From NCBI GenBank assembly GCA_963971425.1, contig OZ020524.1:15627845-15691844 (forward strand): 64,000 nt of DNA. The letters are read 5' to 3'. Position 1 is the stretch's first letter. Each line of letters begins with the position of its first letter. This DNA comes from Bryoerythrophyllum caledonicum (lineage: Eukaryota; Streptophyta; Bryopsida; Pottiales; Pottiaceae). Below the pieces are notes generated by a model that was not told the origin of the DNA, searched no databases, and saw only the letters and a program-made list of their open reading frames with translations. The position numbers and the translations under genes are program-made. Below, piece after piece: positions 1-11,912 of the stretch.

Positions 1-396
1 TTGCTGGAAGGTTTCATGATTGTTTTCTAGGTTTGAATTTTGAAATGAGCAAACCTCCCGTACGTGAGTCTCTTTGAAATGTGAGCCTCCTAATGTGCAT
101 AGTCGCAGTAGTTTGTGGGGCTAAGGATGGGAATTCTGCAGTCGATGACGTTTGAAGGGTTTGGGGTTTAGAAGGTTGGTTAACTTCATGATAGGTAATA
201 AATTTGTGTAACGCACGTGGGAATTGTCTGCATTGCTCGAGGTGGCTACTGTACTCGCATTGCTGATGTGAATCAAACTTAAGGCTGCTACATTTTCTGC
301 TTGTCTTATTGTGGGCCGTGTTGGGCAAGAATGTTGATGGCTGTTATTGTCACATTATATTCGTTCGCCTTACATGTTACCTTGTGGCTGTAGCAG

Positions 397-1922
397 GACG
401 ACGATTTCTGGTTATTGGATCACAAGTCATTATTGGATTTTGAATCAAAGAGACGTTTGGTGATGGCTATGCTTCCTGAGCCTCAAGACGATCACGATGA
501 GCGACAAGAACTTGTCGTGAAGCGAGCACAGCTTTTGACAGAATCATTTGAGCTACTCGCATATGTGGAGCCTGAAGTGCTACAGGGAGGTATTTCTGTG
601 GAATTCGCCACCGAGGAAGCGACTGGGCCAGGGGTGTTACGCGAGTGGTTTTCTATGATATGTCGAGAAATATTCAACCCTCAAAACGCCCTGTTTTTGG
701 CCTGTCCAAATGATCGACGAAGGTTTTTCCCCAATCCTGGTATGTCGAGTTTTCTCGTCTCTTCATGTTTTTGCTTATCAATGTCTTGAAATAGCTTATG
801 ATAATTACGTGGGGGATTCTGAGGTTTGCAGATAGCTAGGAGGTTGTCTGATATTGCATACCATTTGCAAAATTATCCCTGACTCTGATATCTTTGGATA
901 TTTGAAATTGCAGCATCTGGAGTTAATCCAGGACATCTTACGTACTTCCGATTTTGTGGACGAGTTATCGCCCTGGCTTTAATGCACCGTGTGCAAATGG
1001 ATGTGGTATTCGCTCTCTCTTTCTTCAAACAGCTGGCCGGACTGCCTGTGCTGTGGGAAGATGCCAAAGATGCTGACCCATGTCTGTACGAAAGCTGCAA
1101 GAAGATTCTGGAGATGGATGTCGAAGAGATTGACACCGACATATTGGGTCTGACTTTTGTCAGTGAAGTGGAAGAGCTGGGGTCTCACAAATCAGTGGAG
1201 CTGTGTTTGGGTGGAAAGGACACGGTCGTGACTAGTGAGAACCGTAGGCACTTCGTCGAGTTGCTCGTCCAACGGCGGCTAGTAGCCTCAGTTGCAGAGC
1301 AGGTCAAATCATTCTCTCAAGGCTTCTCTGATCTGCTTGTGAACCGCACCCATCAACAGTTCCTACGAGCCCTGGAGCCTGAGGATCTTGACCTCATGTT
1401 ATATGGAAAAGATAGGAATATCTGTCTTGAAGATTGGACGGCGCACACTGAATACCATGACTACTGTGCAACTGATGATCAAATAGTCTGGTTCTGGCAG
1501 GTGAGAGTTCACTCTTTGTTGAAATGGCTCTCCTTATTTCCTGAACCAGCTCATTCAGCTTCATGTTCCTAGTTTTCACAAGTGTTTCCCTTATCATTCC
1601 CTACGTCTGGTTTCACCTCTGGCGCATGTATACTAACAGCAGAGAACTGTATTGACAGGTCGTGGAGAAGATGACCTCCGAGCAGCGGAGAAGGCTCCTC
1701 TTCTTCTCGACGTCAGTGACACACTTGCCGGCAGAAGGCTTTGCAGGGCTGTCCTCGAAGTTCCACATCCACCGAGCCCACACCGACATAAGTTGGTTGC
1801 CGACTGCCCATACATGCTTCTATCAGCTGGTTCTTCCAGTGTACCCAACGTATGAAATCATGTGTGCACGCCTGCTGGCAATCACAGAGTGTCACATCGC
1901 GGAAGGTTTTGGGTTTGCTTAG
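397..1922 (+). CDS. UPL5: HECT-type E3 ubiquitin ligase, UPL5-like (3' part)
   Basis: This is the C-terminal HECT catalytic domain of a ubiquitin-protein ligase, which takes ubiquitin from an E2 onto its own cysteine and passes it to substrate lysines. Exons by splice sites are 397-739, 914-1500 and 1659-1922; junctions keep frame and the stop is TAG. The chain runs from a DDDFWLLDHKSLLDFESKRR segment through EEATGPGVLREWF and RVIALALMHRVQ to the C-lobe, where AHTCFYQL carries the catalytic Cys (codon 1814-1816). The protein ends GFGFA, matching the hydrophobic tail of HECT enzymes. The N-terminal half, including the ubiquitin-like domain of UPL5 relatives, must lie before the window. Bases 1-396 look like intron. 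The UPL5 subfamily call rests on similarity recalled along the whole domain; HECT identity is near certain. Confidence 0.92.
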
Positions 1923-3496
1923 TCAGGATGGCATGGGAAAGAATCTTGTAAAGAACTGTACACAAAGCGCACATCCAGCCTCTTGTGCAGGGGCAGGAGC
2001 GATCATCGTTGGGAGACGACTGAGGCACCTCCACCCTAAGCAGCAGCAAGGAACGTCACCTTCACTGCTCCAAATCCATCTTGGTGATACAGAAGACACA
2101 TTGCAGGTGGGTGGAAATCGATTTTTTGCTGTAAAATAATCATCCTAGACAGAGAAGAGATGCCGCATCAATCAAGTTGGGGCAGGACTTCTTAGCTTGT
2201 TCGAGATATTCTTTATTGGATCAAGGTGTGGAGGGACGTGCTCTTTCCAGTCTCGTGGAGGAAATAAATGTGAATTTCTCTAGATCGGTGGCAGTGAAGT
2301 AGGAGCTACAAGTTTTTCGTGAAGCTTGCATCACCTTGAATGGAACTCTCTTGCTGTTCTTACTTTCTCTTATCTTAAGGTATTAGCTTAACTTACGTGG
2401 CCGTGACGATGAGTTTGCGGGAGTGTGATGACTTCTTCTGTGAATGTCCACCATTTTATATTCATTTGCTTTGAAGGCCCAAGGTTTCTGTGGATTACTA
2501 GTCACTCGTACGAGTGCATTTGTTATGTGCATTTGTTTAATGTTTCTTTAAAGTTGTGGAATCTTGATAGCAGTTAGTCGGTCACTCAAGTCACTTCTAT
2601 TTTAAAAGATATATCCCCCATGACCGCCACCTTCCTATCACCGCCACTCTATATTTGGTCCCATCTCCGCCTCATTTCTGCCTCATTTCCACCCATTCAC
2701 TCTTTGTCAGCTCCAAATTAAGGCTTACTGTTGGTCAATACCTCTTACTTTTGGTTGGAGCTACCGGGGGGGTACCTAGTGGCAGAAATAGGATGAACAT
2801 GATTGACCACTTTGAAAATTCAGATCTCATTGGACAAATATGATATCACTTGGGTTGAGATTGTAATTATATTAGCTATCACTGAGAAATAAAATGTATT
2901 ATTATTTGGGTTCTCCTTACATGCACATTGCTTAAATTGTTGGTCATTGGGGGTATACCTTAGTATCATTGTATAATTGAATAGTGCAATTTTTTGCAAA
3001 GGAAAGTTATTGTTTGTACCCAAAAACAAGTAGAATCAAGGATTTTACTTTTAATCCAAGATTGTTTTCTTCTCCTAACAGAAGAAGATATTGACTTAAT
3101 CCACTCTTTGGATTTTAGATCCAACAATTTTTTGTTTTTTAAGAAGATGAAATTGCTTTTTTGAGTAGATGACTACTTTCTATACATCTAGTCGTTGCAA
3201 GTCCATTTTCTTATCCTTAACACCTCCATTCCTTGTGATTTTGGGTGTGCATTGACCTAACACAAGATAAAACATAGATCCATAGTGCAATGTGTGATGG
3301 TATAACATGCCATAATCTAGAGTTTAAGTACATTAATCTTGTCCGTGATGGAAGAAAAAATGACACTGCACTCTTCAAATGTATATATCTTATAATTTGT
3401 GCGGTCGAAATTTTACATGAGTGTCTTCTTGTGATAGTTAACTTGAAGATCCTACGGTTGAAAATAGTATTAAGTTGTTTCAGTTGATCTTGCAAC
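1923..3496. other. 3' UTR of the HECT gene, then gene-free spacer
   Basis: The first few hundred bases probably hold the 3' UTR; an AATAAA-like motif lies near 2265. Beyond about 2600 the DNA is AT-rich with only short open frames that lack coding character. I see no RNA gene or recognisable element here. Confidence 0.5.
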
Positions 3497-3498
3497 TA

Positions 3499-4161
3499 CA
3501 CCGTTCACTGAATATAGTGTGGAGGTATAGGTAATGTGGATGAAAATTGATGTGGACCACATCAATTCTAGTTTTGGATGAAAATTGAGGTAGACCACAT
3601 CAATTTTGGTTATTGTATATAATATTAATATGTTATTATTTTATGTTATTATTATATTATTATATTATTATTATATTATTATATTATTATGTTATATTCT
3701 TATGCTAATATTATTTTATGTTATATTATATTATAATATTATGTTAATATTCTTATGTTATATTCTTATGTTATAAAATAATATTATTATGTTAATATTC
3801 TTATGTTATATTCTTATGTTATAAAATAATATTATTATGTTATATTATGTTATTATGTTATTATATTATTATTTTATTATTTTATTATTTTATTATGTTA
3901 TTATATTATCATGTTATTATTTTATTATTATATTATGTTATTATCATGTTATTATATTATAATTTTGGTTTTGAGTACAATTTGTAAAAACTTATCCACA
4001 TCAATTCTTGTGTGTTTTATTTTGAAACAAGCCACACTATTTCTAATGGACATGATTTGATGTGGATGGAAAATTGAAGTGGACCACTCTAATTTGCGTT
4101 TAATGAAATTACTGTAGGAAATTTCAAATAGTCTAGTCTACACTATATTCAGTGAACGGTG
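3499..4161. mobile_element. MITE with TA flanks and AT-microsatellite core
   Basis: The tip CACCGTTCACTGAATATAGT at 3499 recurs inverted and ending at 4161. Both tips are flanked by TA, consistent with a TA target duplication of the Tc1/mariner/Stowaway type. Subterminal motifs (GTGGACCACATCAA-like) also recur in both halves. The centre, about 3605-3960, is a long imperfect TTA/TTATTA microsatellite. No coding capacity is visible, so this is a non-autonomous element whose superfamily is inferred only from the TA flanks. Confidence 0.75.
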
Positions 4162-4163
4162 TA

Positions 4164-5547
4164 CTCACCTTAGAAAGGCAATTTTGGGGTGGTTTTGGTG
4201 AAACATAGTCTTGGTCCTTTAGGGATTAAACTTGAAGTGAAGAGGCAAAGTAATTTGCCATTTGTCTTTTGATAACTAAAGAAGGGGCTTCTCTATTCTA
4301 TGGACTCGGATGTGCATGGTATAAGAAAAAAATAAAATTGTATTACAATCGAAAGAATGTTAATCTTGATACATAAAGGGACATTATAAATTCTTACAAT
4401 AGGTGTTTGAAGTTTCATTTCTTTACTACGTTGGACATTAATTCCTAAAAATCCTTGACAATTTTCACCAAAGACACTTCAATTGTAGAGCAATTGTCAC
4501 TCTAAACAATGTATTTTCAATGTATTTCCACCAAAGACACTTCAATTTCATTGTAGAGCAAAGTGTGGAAATGAAGAAATGAACTTTTTATTTCCATCTC
4601 CAACCATAAGATCTTAATCATGAATATATGCTCAAATTTTCATAAATTTGAATTGCACAGATTGAAAGATTATAGTATTTAAAGTGAAGGATTTTACTTC
4701 CTTGTACTTAGAGGGTCAATAAACTTCAACTTCAACTAGTGTTAAAGTTTTGCATTTCAAAATATATACCATTAGGAGCATTTCCACTCCCAATAGTCAT
4801 ACCCAAAAGAAATTCTGGTTGAGCGCGCCAATGATAAGGGGTAACCCACTTGCCAATCGGACATGCTAATCTAGTCATTGGAAGGCACCTAGAGGGAGTG
4901 TCAAGGAATGCAAGGCAGGACTGCAAGAACATCTAGGAATGTGGGGCAAGGGGGGGTACCCGGCCGATACTAGGACTCTATTCTCGGCAGCCGTGCTAAG
5001 GGCGGAAGGCCACTTTGCCACCTCCTAGCCTGCGTGGCTAAGTTGACGATGTGGTTGTAGATGCTTTTTATAATGTGTATGATGTCAGTTATTTATACAC
5101 CGATTTTTAGAGGTGAAGGAGAAGTGAAGCGTATGCATAAAAATCAAACAATGAAGGGAGGTTCAAAAATTGCCAATTTTTTTTTGTTTTTTTGATGAAT
5201 CCATTTTTGTATAAACTTAAAAATCCAAATGGTGAAAACAAAGGTTCTTGTTTCTTGTTCAAGCAAATAAAGTTAATGGAAAAAAAATTCAAGAACTCTT
5301 ATTTTATGAAGATGTGAAAAAATTATGTTTACACCATGCCCAAAGAAGAGAGAATACATTGACTTGACTTATACTCATAAGTAAATTTGCAATATGAAAG
5401 GTTCATTTTTTTTACAATCTCAAGTAAATAAATAAAATTTTAATGTTAAATAGAAGGTTGTGGCAAAACATAATCAGAAATTGGAGTTGCTTAGTGTAGC
5501 CACACTCAACAATTTCTTTTAAGACGAAACAACTTTCTTATTTTTTG
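4164..5547. other. AT-rich spacer with a degenerate MITE candidate
   Basis: No gene is visible. At 4775 a GGAGCATTTCCACTCCC tip, and at about 5050-5069 the sequence TGTAGATGCTTTTTA followed by TAA, loosely resemble the ends of the better-preserved PIF/Harbinger-like MITE at 35113-35710. A decayed Tourist-like element at 4775-5069 is possible but weakly supported. Confidence 0.35.
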
Positions 5548-5549
5548 TA

Positions 5550-6120
5550 ATGGTTGATACCCAAATTGGCGTCTTGTGCAATTCCAGGGATAGTGTCCAC
5601 ACTGCTGCAAACTTTGACACCCTCCCGAGGGTTGAACAATTGTTATTTTACCATAAAATTTTATTCACAAAATAATCTTTATGCTGAGAACATGTGTATC
5701 AGATTTTAAGGCCATGAGATTTATACAATAAAAGATATTCAAGATTTACCAACAAGGGGTAGATGTAAGAAAAGTTTCACAGTTGCCAACTTTGACACCC
5801 TCCCAAGGATTGAAGAAGTTTTTTTTCCCATGGAATTTTTGGAGTGGAAAGACATTTATGTTGGTTACGCGTGTGAAAAAATTCAAGCCCATAAGACCCA
5901 CAAAAAATGATATTCCAAATCTATGAGTAGGTGTAGTTGTGAGAAACACATGGGAAAATCGTTTCACAACTTCCAACTTTGACAGCCTCCCTAGGGCTAA
6001 GAATTTGTTACTTTAACATGAAATTTTTGTCACAAGATCATTGTTATGTTGATAACATGTGTACAAATTTTAAAGTCCAAAAGGTACACACAAAAATATT
6101 TATCTAGAATCTACCAACGT
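5550..6120 (+). repeat. Left long terminal inverted repeat of the Tc1/mariner element
   Basis: The outer end reads AATGGTTGATACCCAAATTG and the inner end finishes ACCAACGT. The reverse complement lies at 7720-8281. Three sub-repeats of about 180 bp each carry an ACTTTGACA(C/G)CCTCC core. Confidence 0.88.
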
Positions 6121-6727
6121 ATGTAGCTACAATAACCAATTCAAGGACATGGTGAAAATGTTGAAATATCTTTGACACCTCATGCTTCCTCATTGAACTT
6201 AATCATGTGACACAACGCTTAATCATAACTGCATCTGAGAAAAAATCAATAACATCCAAATGTAGAAGTGTGGAGTTGTCACATCAAGAAGAAATCACTT
6301 GCATTATACACACACGACAAAGTTTTCCCCTCTAAATATCAATTGAGCACTATTGTGTAAACTTAAGGTAATGTTCTGTGTGATTTGTAATGATTGAATG
6401 TTGGAGTAATGGTGAGAGCAGAGAAAAAGAGTGTGTTATGTGTGAAACATGGAGTGATGTGTTGCATAAGTAATTTAGTCATGTTTGTTTATGCTTATTG
6501 AATAATGCATATGTGGTTATGCTTGCTACTTGTGCCTGCTAACATAAATAATTTAGTAATGCATGCTTATGTCTGCTGAGTGATGTGTATGTGGTTATGC
6601 CTAATGGACAGAGTGACGTGATTGAGTGACTGTTGATGAGTGCCTAATTCGGTATAAAATTGTTAATGTTGTTAATGAGAGTTTAAAGTTTTGTTAGCTT
6701 AGAAAAAGAAAGTCCAACATATTTCAG

Positions 6728-7729
6728 ATGGCAATTTGAGATGAAATTTGTGGACTTATTGTAGGTATGTGTGAGGGAGGGGTACTCAAGTTCAAATTGC
6801 AATCACTATTTGGGTTTCCGTTAGAATAGTTTAGAGGTTGGTGAAAAAATTTAGAGAAGATGGAACTTGTAAGCGCGAACCTTGTGGTGAAAGTCTCACT
6901 ACAAAACTTAGTGATAGAGATGTGCGTAATGTTTTGCGTTACTCAAAATATAATCGTCGCGCGTGAATATTAGAGATTGTCAATATGCCCTATTCTAGTG
7001 TGGACGTACCATTCAAAGGTTCTTACGTAGGAGTGGCATTTTCAGCCAAATTGCAGTAAAAAAACCTATATTGACACCTCGTCACATATATCAAAGGTTG
7101 GCTTTTGCTTAGAAGTACCGCCAATGAGCGCAAATGATTGGGAGCATAGTGTTTGGACAAATGAATCTACCTCTGAAATTGGAAAAAATTCGAGACAAGT
7201 TCATGTTTGAAAAACTGCATATGAGCGTTATTCATCAAATTGTATAGTTCCTAATTTTAAAAGTGGAGGGACTTCCTTGATGATTTGGGGCACACTTGCT
7301 GAAGGAAAAATGTCAAAACTTATTTTTATGCTTAAAAATAGACTTTTTGCAAAGAATTTTGTAGAAGTGATTTATGAAAGAGAACTATCTCATTTCATGG
7401 GTAAAGATCAACATGCAATGCTCATGGAAGATGGCGCACCCGTCCATCCTAGCAAAATATGTTAAGAATGGAAACAAATGTGCCTTCTTGAGAAACTCAA
7501 TTGGCCTGCAGATTCTCACGATCTCAATCCAATTGAAAACGTGTGGAAGATTCTAAAAAATGTAGTACAACGTGACAAGGTATGTCTTAGAAATATAGAT
7601 GCGTAAAAGGTAGTTCTTGAAAGGAAGTGGAAGTCAGTTAGTGATACAAAGCTTTTTCAATTAGGTCATTCTATGCCTTCTAGGGTACAAGCAGTAATTG
7701 ACGCTAGTGGAGGACATACACGTTGGTAG
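6728..7729 (+). pseudogene. Tc1/mariner-type (DD34E) transposase pseudogene
   Basis: The remnant encodes a cut-and-paste DNA transposase. From about 6845 a helix-turn-helix region reads VKKFREDGTCKREPCGE, LSDRDVRNVLRYSKYNRRA, then RTIQRFLRRSG and KPILTPRHISKRLAFA. The catalytic domain follows: VWTNES, where family members carry WTDES (first catalytic Asp), then SLMIWGTLAEGK, MLMEDGAPVH (second Asp) and DLNPIENVW (Glu). Thirty-four residues lie between the second Asp and the Glu, so DD34E spacing. It ends GGHTRW then TAG at 7727-7729. In-frame stops occur at least near 6740, 6965 and 7465, and frame changes are needed near 6785 and 6985, so it is inactive. The Asp-to-Asn change at the first catalytic site is a further lesion. 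The start at 6728 is a guess. Confidence 0.85.
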
Positions 7730-8281
7730 ATTTTGAATAACTATTTTTGTGTGTATCTTTTGGCCTTGAAAATTTTCATGCATGTTATCAACATAACAAT
7801 GATCTTATGACAAAAATTTCTTGTTGAAACAACAATTTCTCTGCCCTAGGGAGGTTGTCAAGTTGGAAGTTGTGAAACGATTTTCCCCTGTATTTCACAC
7901 AAAACACCTACTCCCAGATTTGGAATATCATTTTTTTTGTGGGTCTTCTGGACTTGAATTTTTTCATACGTGTAACTAACATAAAGATATTTCCACTCTG
8001 AAAATTCCATGGAAAAAATAAATTCTTTAATCCTTGGGAGGGTGTCAAAGTTGGCAGGTGTAAAACTTTTCTTACAGCTACCCCTTCTTGGAAAATCTTG
8101 AATATCTTTTTTTGTATAAATCTCTTGGCCTTGAAATTTAGTACACATGTTCTCAACATAAAGGTGATTTTGTGCGTAAATTATTATGGTAAAATAACAA
8201 ATTTTTAGTCCTTAGAAGGGTGTCAAAGTTGGGAGAAGTGTGGACACAATCCCTCGCACCAATTTGGGTGTCACCCCATTG
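7720..8281 (-). repeat. Right long terminal inverted repeat of the Tc1/mariner element
   Basis: This is an inverted copy of 5550-6120, starting ACGTTGGTAGATTTTG and ending CACCCCATTG against the TA at 8282-8283. It carries the mirrored sub-repeat cores near 7850, 8040 and 8220. The short antisense open frames here are by-products of the repeat. Confidence 0.88.
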
Positions 8282-8283
8282 TA

Positions 8284-9606
8284 CAGTACCCTCACACAAG
8301 TATACGTACTTTTTTGATTTTGTACGTTTCCACACTACACTGCTACCAACTTTGGCACCTTCATGAGGGCTGAAAAATTGTCAATTTACCATGAAATTTT
8401 TGGCACAAGATCACCTTTATGTTGACAACATGTGTGCCAGATTTCAAGGCTAGAAGATGAAAACATGAAAAGATATTCAAAATCTACTAAGATGTGTAGT
8501 TGTGAGCCATTCACAGCAAACCAACTTTGACACCCTCCCAAGGATTGAAAGAATTTTTTTGCCCATGGAATTTTTAGCATGAGACCACCTCTATGTTTAT
8601 AATAAGTGTGCCAAATTTCAAGGCCACATGATGAATAGAAAAAAGGATATTCAAAATTGTTTCTCGTAGCTACACATTTTGGTAGATTTTGAAGATGGTT
8701 TTCTGTATTCATCTTTTGGCCTTGAATTTTGGCACACATGTTATCAACATGAAGGTGATCTTGTGCCAAAAATTTCATGGTCAATTAACAATTTTTCCGA
8801 CCTAGGGAGGGTGCCAAAGTTGACAATAGTGAAATGGTTTCGCTGATTCTTTCTCACTACACATGTTGGTAGATTTAGATTTGTTTCTTTTCTTTTGTGG
8901 GTCTTTTGGACTTGAAATTAAGCACATGTATTAACCAACATAGATATGGTCTTATGCCCAAAATATCATGGGAAAAAATAAAAAATTGAATCCTTAGGAG
9001 GGTGTAAAAGTTGGCAGTAGTGAAATGTTTCACAACTATACATGTTGGTCGATTTCAAAGATCTTTTGATATGTAGATATTTTGGCCTTCAAATTTGGCA
9101 CGCATGTGATCAACATAGAGATAGTCTCATGTAAAAAAATTCATGGGAAAATACCAAAAAATCCAATCCTTGGGAGTGTGTCAAAGTCAGCTAGGAGTGA
9201 AATATTTCTCACAACTATACATGTTGCTAGCTTTTGATGTAGTTTTAATTGTGTTGATCTTTTGGACTTGAATTTTTTCACATACAATCAACATAGAAGT
9301 CGTCTCATGCTAAAAATTACATGGGCAAATAAAACTCTTTCAATCCTTGGAAGGGTGCCAAAGTTGGCAGCTGTGAAACTTTTCTTACAGCTACTCGATG
9401 TTGGAAAATCTTGGATATCTTTTTCACTTTCAATCTTTTGGCCTTGAAATTTGGCACACATGTTTTCAACATAGAAGTGATCTTGTGCCAAAAATTTCAT
9501 GGTAAATTGACAAATTTATAGCCCTCATGACGCTGCCAAAGTTGGCAGCAATGTAGTGTGGAAACGTACAAAAGCAAAAAGTACGTATACTTGTGCGTGG
9601 GTACTG
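8284..9606. mobile_element. Non-autonomous Tc1/mariner derivative with TA-CAGT tips
   Basis: The element begins TA|CAGTACCCTCACACAAGTAT and ends with the inverse, ATACTTGTGCGTGGGTACTG|TA. The TACAGT start is typical of Tc1-type termini. The inverted repeats extend inward for at least 250 bp. The interior is only tandem units of about 180 bp related to those in the neighbouring element: two in one orientation (cores near 8350 and 8520), then five inverted (near 8810, 9000, 9180, 9355 and 9535). No transposase remains. Its left TA is also the right TA of the element ending at 8281. Confidence 0.85.
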
Positions 9607-10231
9607 TACATAGAATGAGTAAAAATTATATTGCCACAAAACTCTTTTTACATGTTCACGAAAAATATCAAGAATAGGAAATATGAATTGCAGACATGGG
9701 AACATGCAAAAGCCCACGTCCAGGGAGATGGGGAAGTAAATAATATAATTAGCTCTTCACACCCCAATCTGATAAAAATATCTACACAGTCAACTCTCTT
9801 TACAACAACCGTACTTGTTTTGCCTTCAATATATTGAAACTGCTATTTCAAGCGGCTGTTAGAATGGAAACAAGGCAGGTAAATCACCTTACAACAAGAG
9901 TTGCTGTTATCGAGAGAAAACATTTGTTCTCACCCAATCTGCCTGTTAGAATGAAATTGCTGTTGCACCAGATGTTTCTCCGAATGGAGCAGCCTGTAAT
10001 CAAAAAGTGGGCGAGGTACAAAGAACAATCACGACCAGGAAAAACACAAGGACGAGGTAGAAAAAAAATTACAATCATATATCAGTTTCCAGAGATGCCG
10101 TCATCGTCGTAATCAACAACAACAACAAGCTCGCCGGGTGCTTTCAAAGAAATGACATAAAAGTCTATAAACAAAGTAGGAATGAGTGATCTGATCGGAG
10201 CAGCAAGGAAGGGAGGTAGATCCTCCTCCCT
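9607..10231. other. Spacer and probable 3' UTR of the cystatin gene
   Basis: No coding signal is seen on either strand. The part next to 10232 is expected to include the 3' UTR of the minus-strand phytocystatin. Confidence 0.5.
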
Positions 10232-11704
10232 TCACAGGAGCGTGGCGTGCTTCACAGACCACTGCCCCTCGCTAGTGCGGTGCACCTCCGACTTGAAGTG
10301 CTCCTCTTTGCTGCCCCGCTTCGTCTTCAGCACCAGCTCAAAGCTCGCCGATTCATCCTTAAGCTGTGGAATCAGCAATGCATTCATCAGTTGAATGCAC
10401 AAACCGAAGCACATAACATGACTAAGAACACTTTGAGCTGATCCAGCGAAGGATAAATGCTGTATAGGATCTCCAACATATTGGTGACTGTATACGACAA
10501 TATGGGATTAGCGATTGATTGGCGACGGTAAGTATGTGTTTTCGGGTTTGTTCTGAGGTTGGACGGGAATGTGGGCGTGAGAGAGAGAGATCAGTTCTAC
10601 ATGTTGGTTGCTGAGAGGAGGGGATGGGTGGCTACTAGGTACCTCTGCTTCGGCAGATACGACTTCGCTAAGCTCATAAGTGGCAAGAGAGTTGGAGCCC
10701 TGTTGGAGCATGCGCAAAGCGTGGTGAGCGGCCTCCTGCACGACGGGGTCGTCGGTGGGCACAGTCTGCTTGCCCGCTGGAGGGCCGCGACTGTGCCGCG
10801 TCAGGGGCACTCCTACATCGGAACACAGGGCTAGCGTGAGGGACGGACACACAGAGGAGGGAGGGAGGGAGGGAGGATGGTGTACTACAGAATGCAATAT
10901 GGTGGCACTTGGAAGAAAGTGGCACCAGATTGCTTGGAGCGAAAGCGTGGATGGGGTGGCTATACTCAACAACCTGTGGACTTGACACCCACGTCCGCGG
11001 AGGTTAACCCACCGTCAGCTTTGGGCTTGAACTCCTCCAGCTTCTTGGACGCGCCGCCCGGCTTCACCCACACCTTGGCCTCGTACTGCTTGGGCGCGCT
11101 GCCCTCCTCCACCTCCAGCACCAGGTGGTACATCAGCCCCGACACCACCTGCTTGTGGCACGACACCACCTTGGAGAAGCTCAACTTCTCCAAACTATTC
11201 TGCAACCCCACCAACAACCAACGTCATCCACATGCTCACACCCCACAACCACAAGGAACAGCACCAACACGCCCTCCAAATCCACTACTTTCCATGATGA
11301 AAAAGAAGCCTACCAAAATCCCGGAAAAAACACAAGGAAAAAGCTACATCTGAATGACAACCAAGGGTTTCAAGGCGGAATTGGACCCACACACGCAAGT
11401 TCCAAAACCAAAAACAACAACATCAACAAAAAAAAACTCGGCAGTTCTGGGAGGAGAATTCGGAAAACGAGGCGCGATTCCCAAGACGGTGACTGACCGT
11501 GCGGCTGTTGTGCTCGGAGACGGCGAAGTTGGCGAGCTCGTCGATCTCGAGGGAGTTGGTGTCGGAGACATTGACCTCCTTCTTGCCTCCCAACATGGTT
11601 GCGGCCTTGGAGTTGTTACCGGACAGCAGCAAGAACAGGACCACAACACCGGCAGCAGCAGCAGCAGCAACGAGGGCAGACGACAGTCCGTTGATATTAT
11701 GCAT
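10232..11704 (-). CDS. Two-domain phytocystatin with N-terminal hydrophobic leader
   Basis: This is a cysteine-protease inhibitor with an N-terminal cystatin domain (papain-type targets) and the C-terminal extension found in larger plant cystatins (legumain-type targets). Exons, read downward, are 11704-11498, 11199-10989, 10812-10643 and 10363-10232, giving 239 residues. The start ATG at 11702-11704 follows an in-frame upstream stop. Residues 8-28 form a hydrophobic stretch rich in Ala, Val and Leu, a signal peptide or anchor. The inhibitory parts are a GG pair (MLGGKK), the ELANFAVSEHN helix motif, the QVVSG loop and KVWVKP with its Trp. The third exon carries QGSNSLATYEL, matching the SNSL legumain-binding signature, and the last gives FELVLKTKRGSKEEHFK. 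Paired ABRE/G-box motifs lie upstream. Which proteases it inhibits is inferred. Confidence 0.92.
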
Positions 11705-11884
11705 AAAAAAGCGGACAAACACAAGAGAACAGCTTCAGGTGAGAGTTGTGGATGCAAGAAACAACGGGCGTTTTGTAGGATTGTGGGGATGGAGGGGCGA
11801 TGATTCTCGAGCCAAGTGATGCCACCGAGATACCCTTTTGTCGCGGTGTGAACGGGGACGTTGATTTTGGGGGAAGTGGGTGGG

Positions 11885-11912
11885 TGACACGTGGATCATG
11901 AGTGACACGTGG
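11885..11912 (-). promoter_or_regulatory. Paired ABRE/G-box motifs upstream of the cystatin
   Basis: Two identical copies of TGACACGTGG lie at 11885-11894 and 11903-11912, 18 bp apart. They are about 180-210 bp upstream of the cystatin ATG. The ACGTGG core is the abscisic-acid response element/G-box bound by bZIP factors, and duplicated ABREs are the usual functional arrangement. This suggests ABA or desiccation control of the cystatin, which is inference. Confidence 0.6.

Larger units (their letters stand above)
5550..8281 (+). mobile_element. Tc1/mariner element with ~565-bp terminal inverted repeats (decayed)
   Basis: This is a 2.7-kb DNA transposon. The left arm 5550-6120 and right arm 7720-8281 are inverted copies of each other along their whole length, with small indels. 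TA lies at both boundaries (5548-5549 and 8282-8283). A decayed transposase sits between the arms, and its stop codon falls just inside the right arm. Each arm contains three copies of a motif like CAACTTTGACACCCTCC spaced about 180 bp apart (near 5610, 5788 and 5970, mirrored near 7850, 8040 and 8220). The arms are thus themselves arrays of about 180-bp units. Typical Tc1/mariner inverted repeats are tens of bases to about 200 bp, so these are exceptionally long. The right tip abuts a second related element at 8284. Confidence 0.85.

Noticed and set aside
7858-8784. Several 60-130-residue minus-strand frames
   Set aside because: They fall in the long inverted repeats and their sub-repeats, and resemble each other only because the repeats do.
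10877-11353. Plus-strand frames over the cystatin
   Set aside because: The minus strand has the cystatin motifs and a consistent exon chain.
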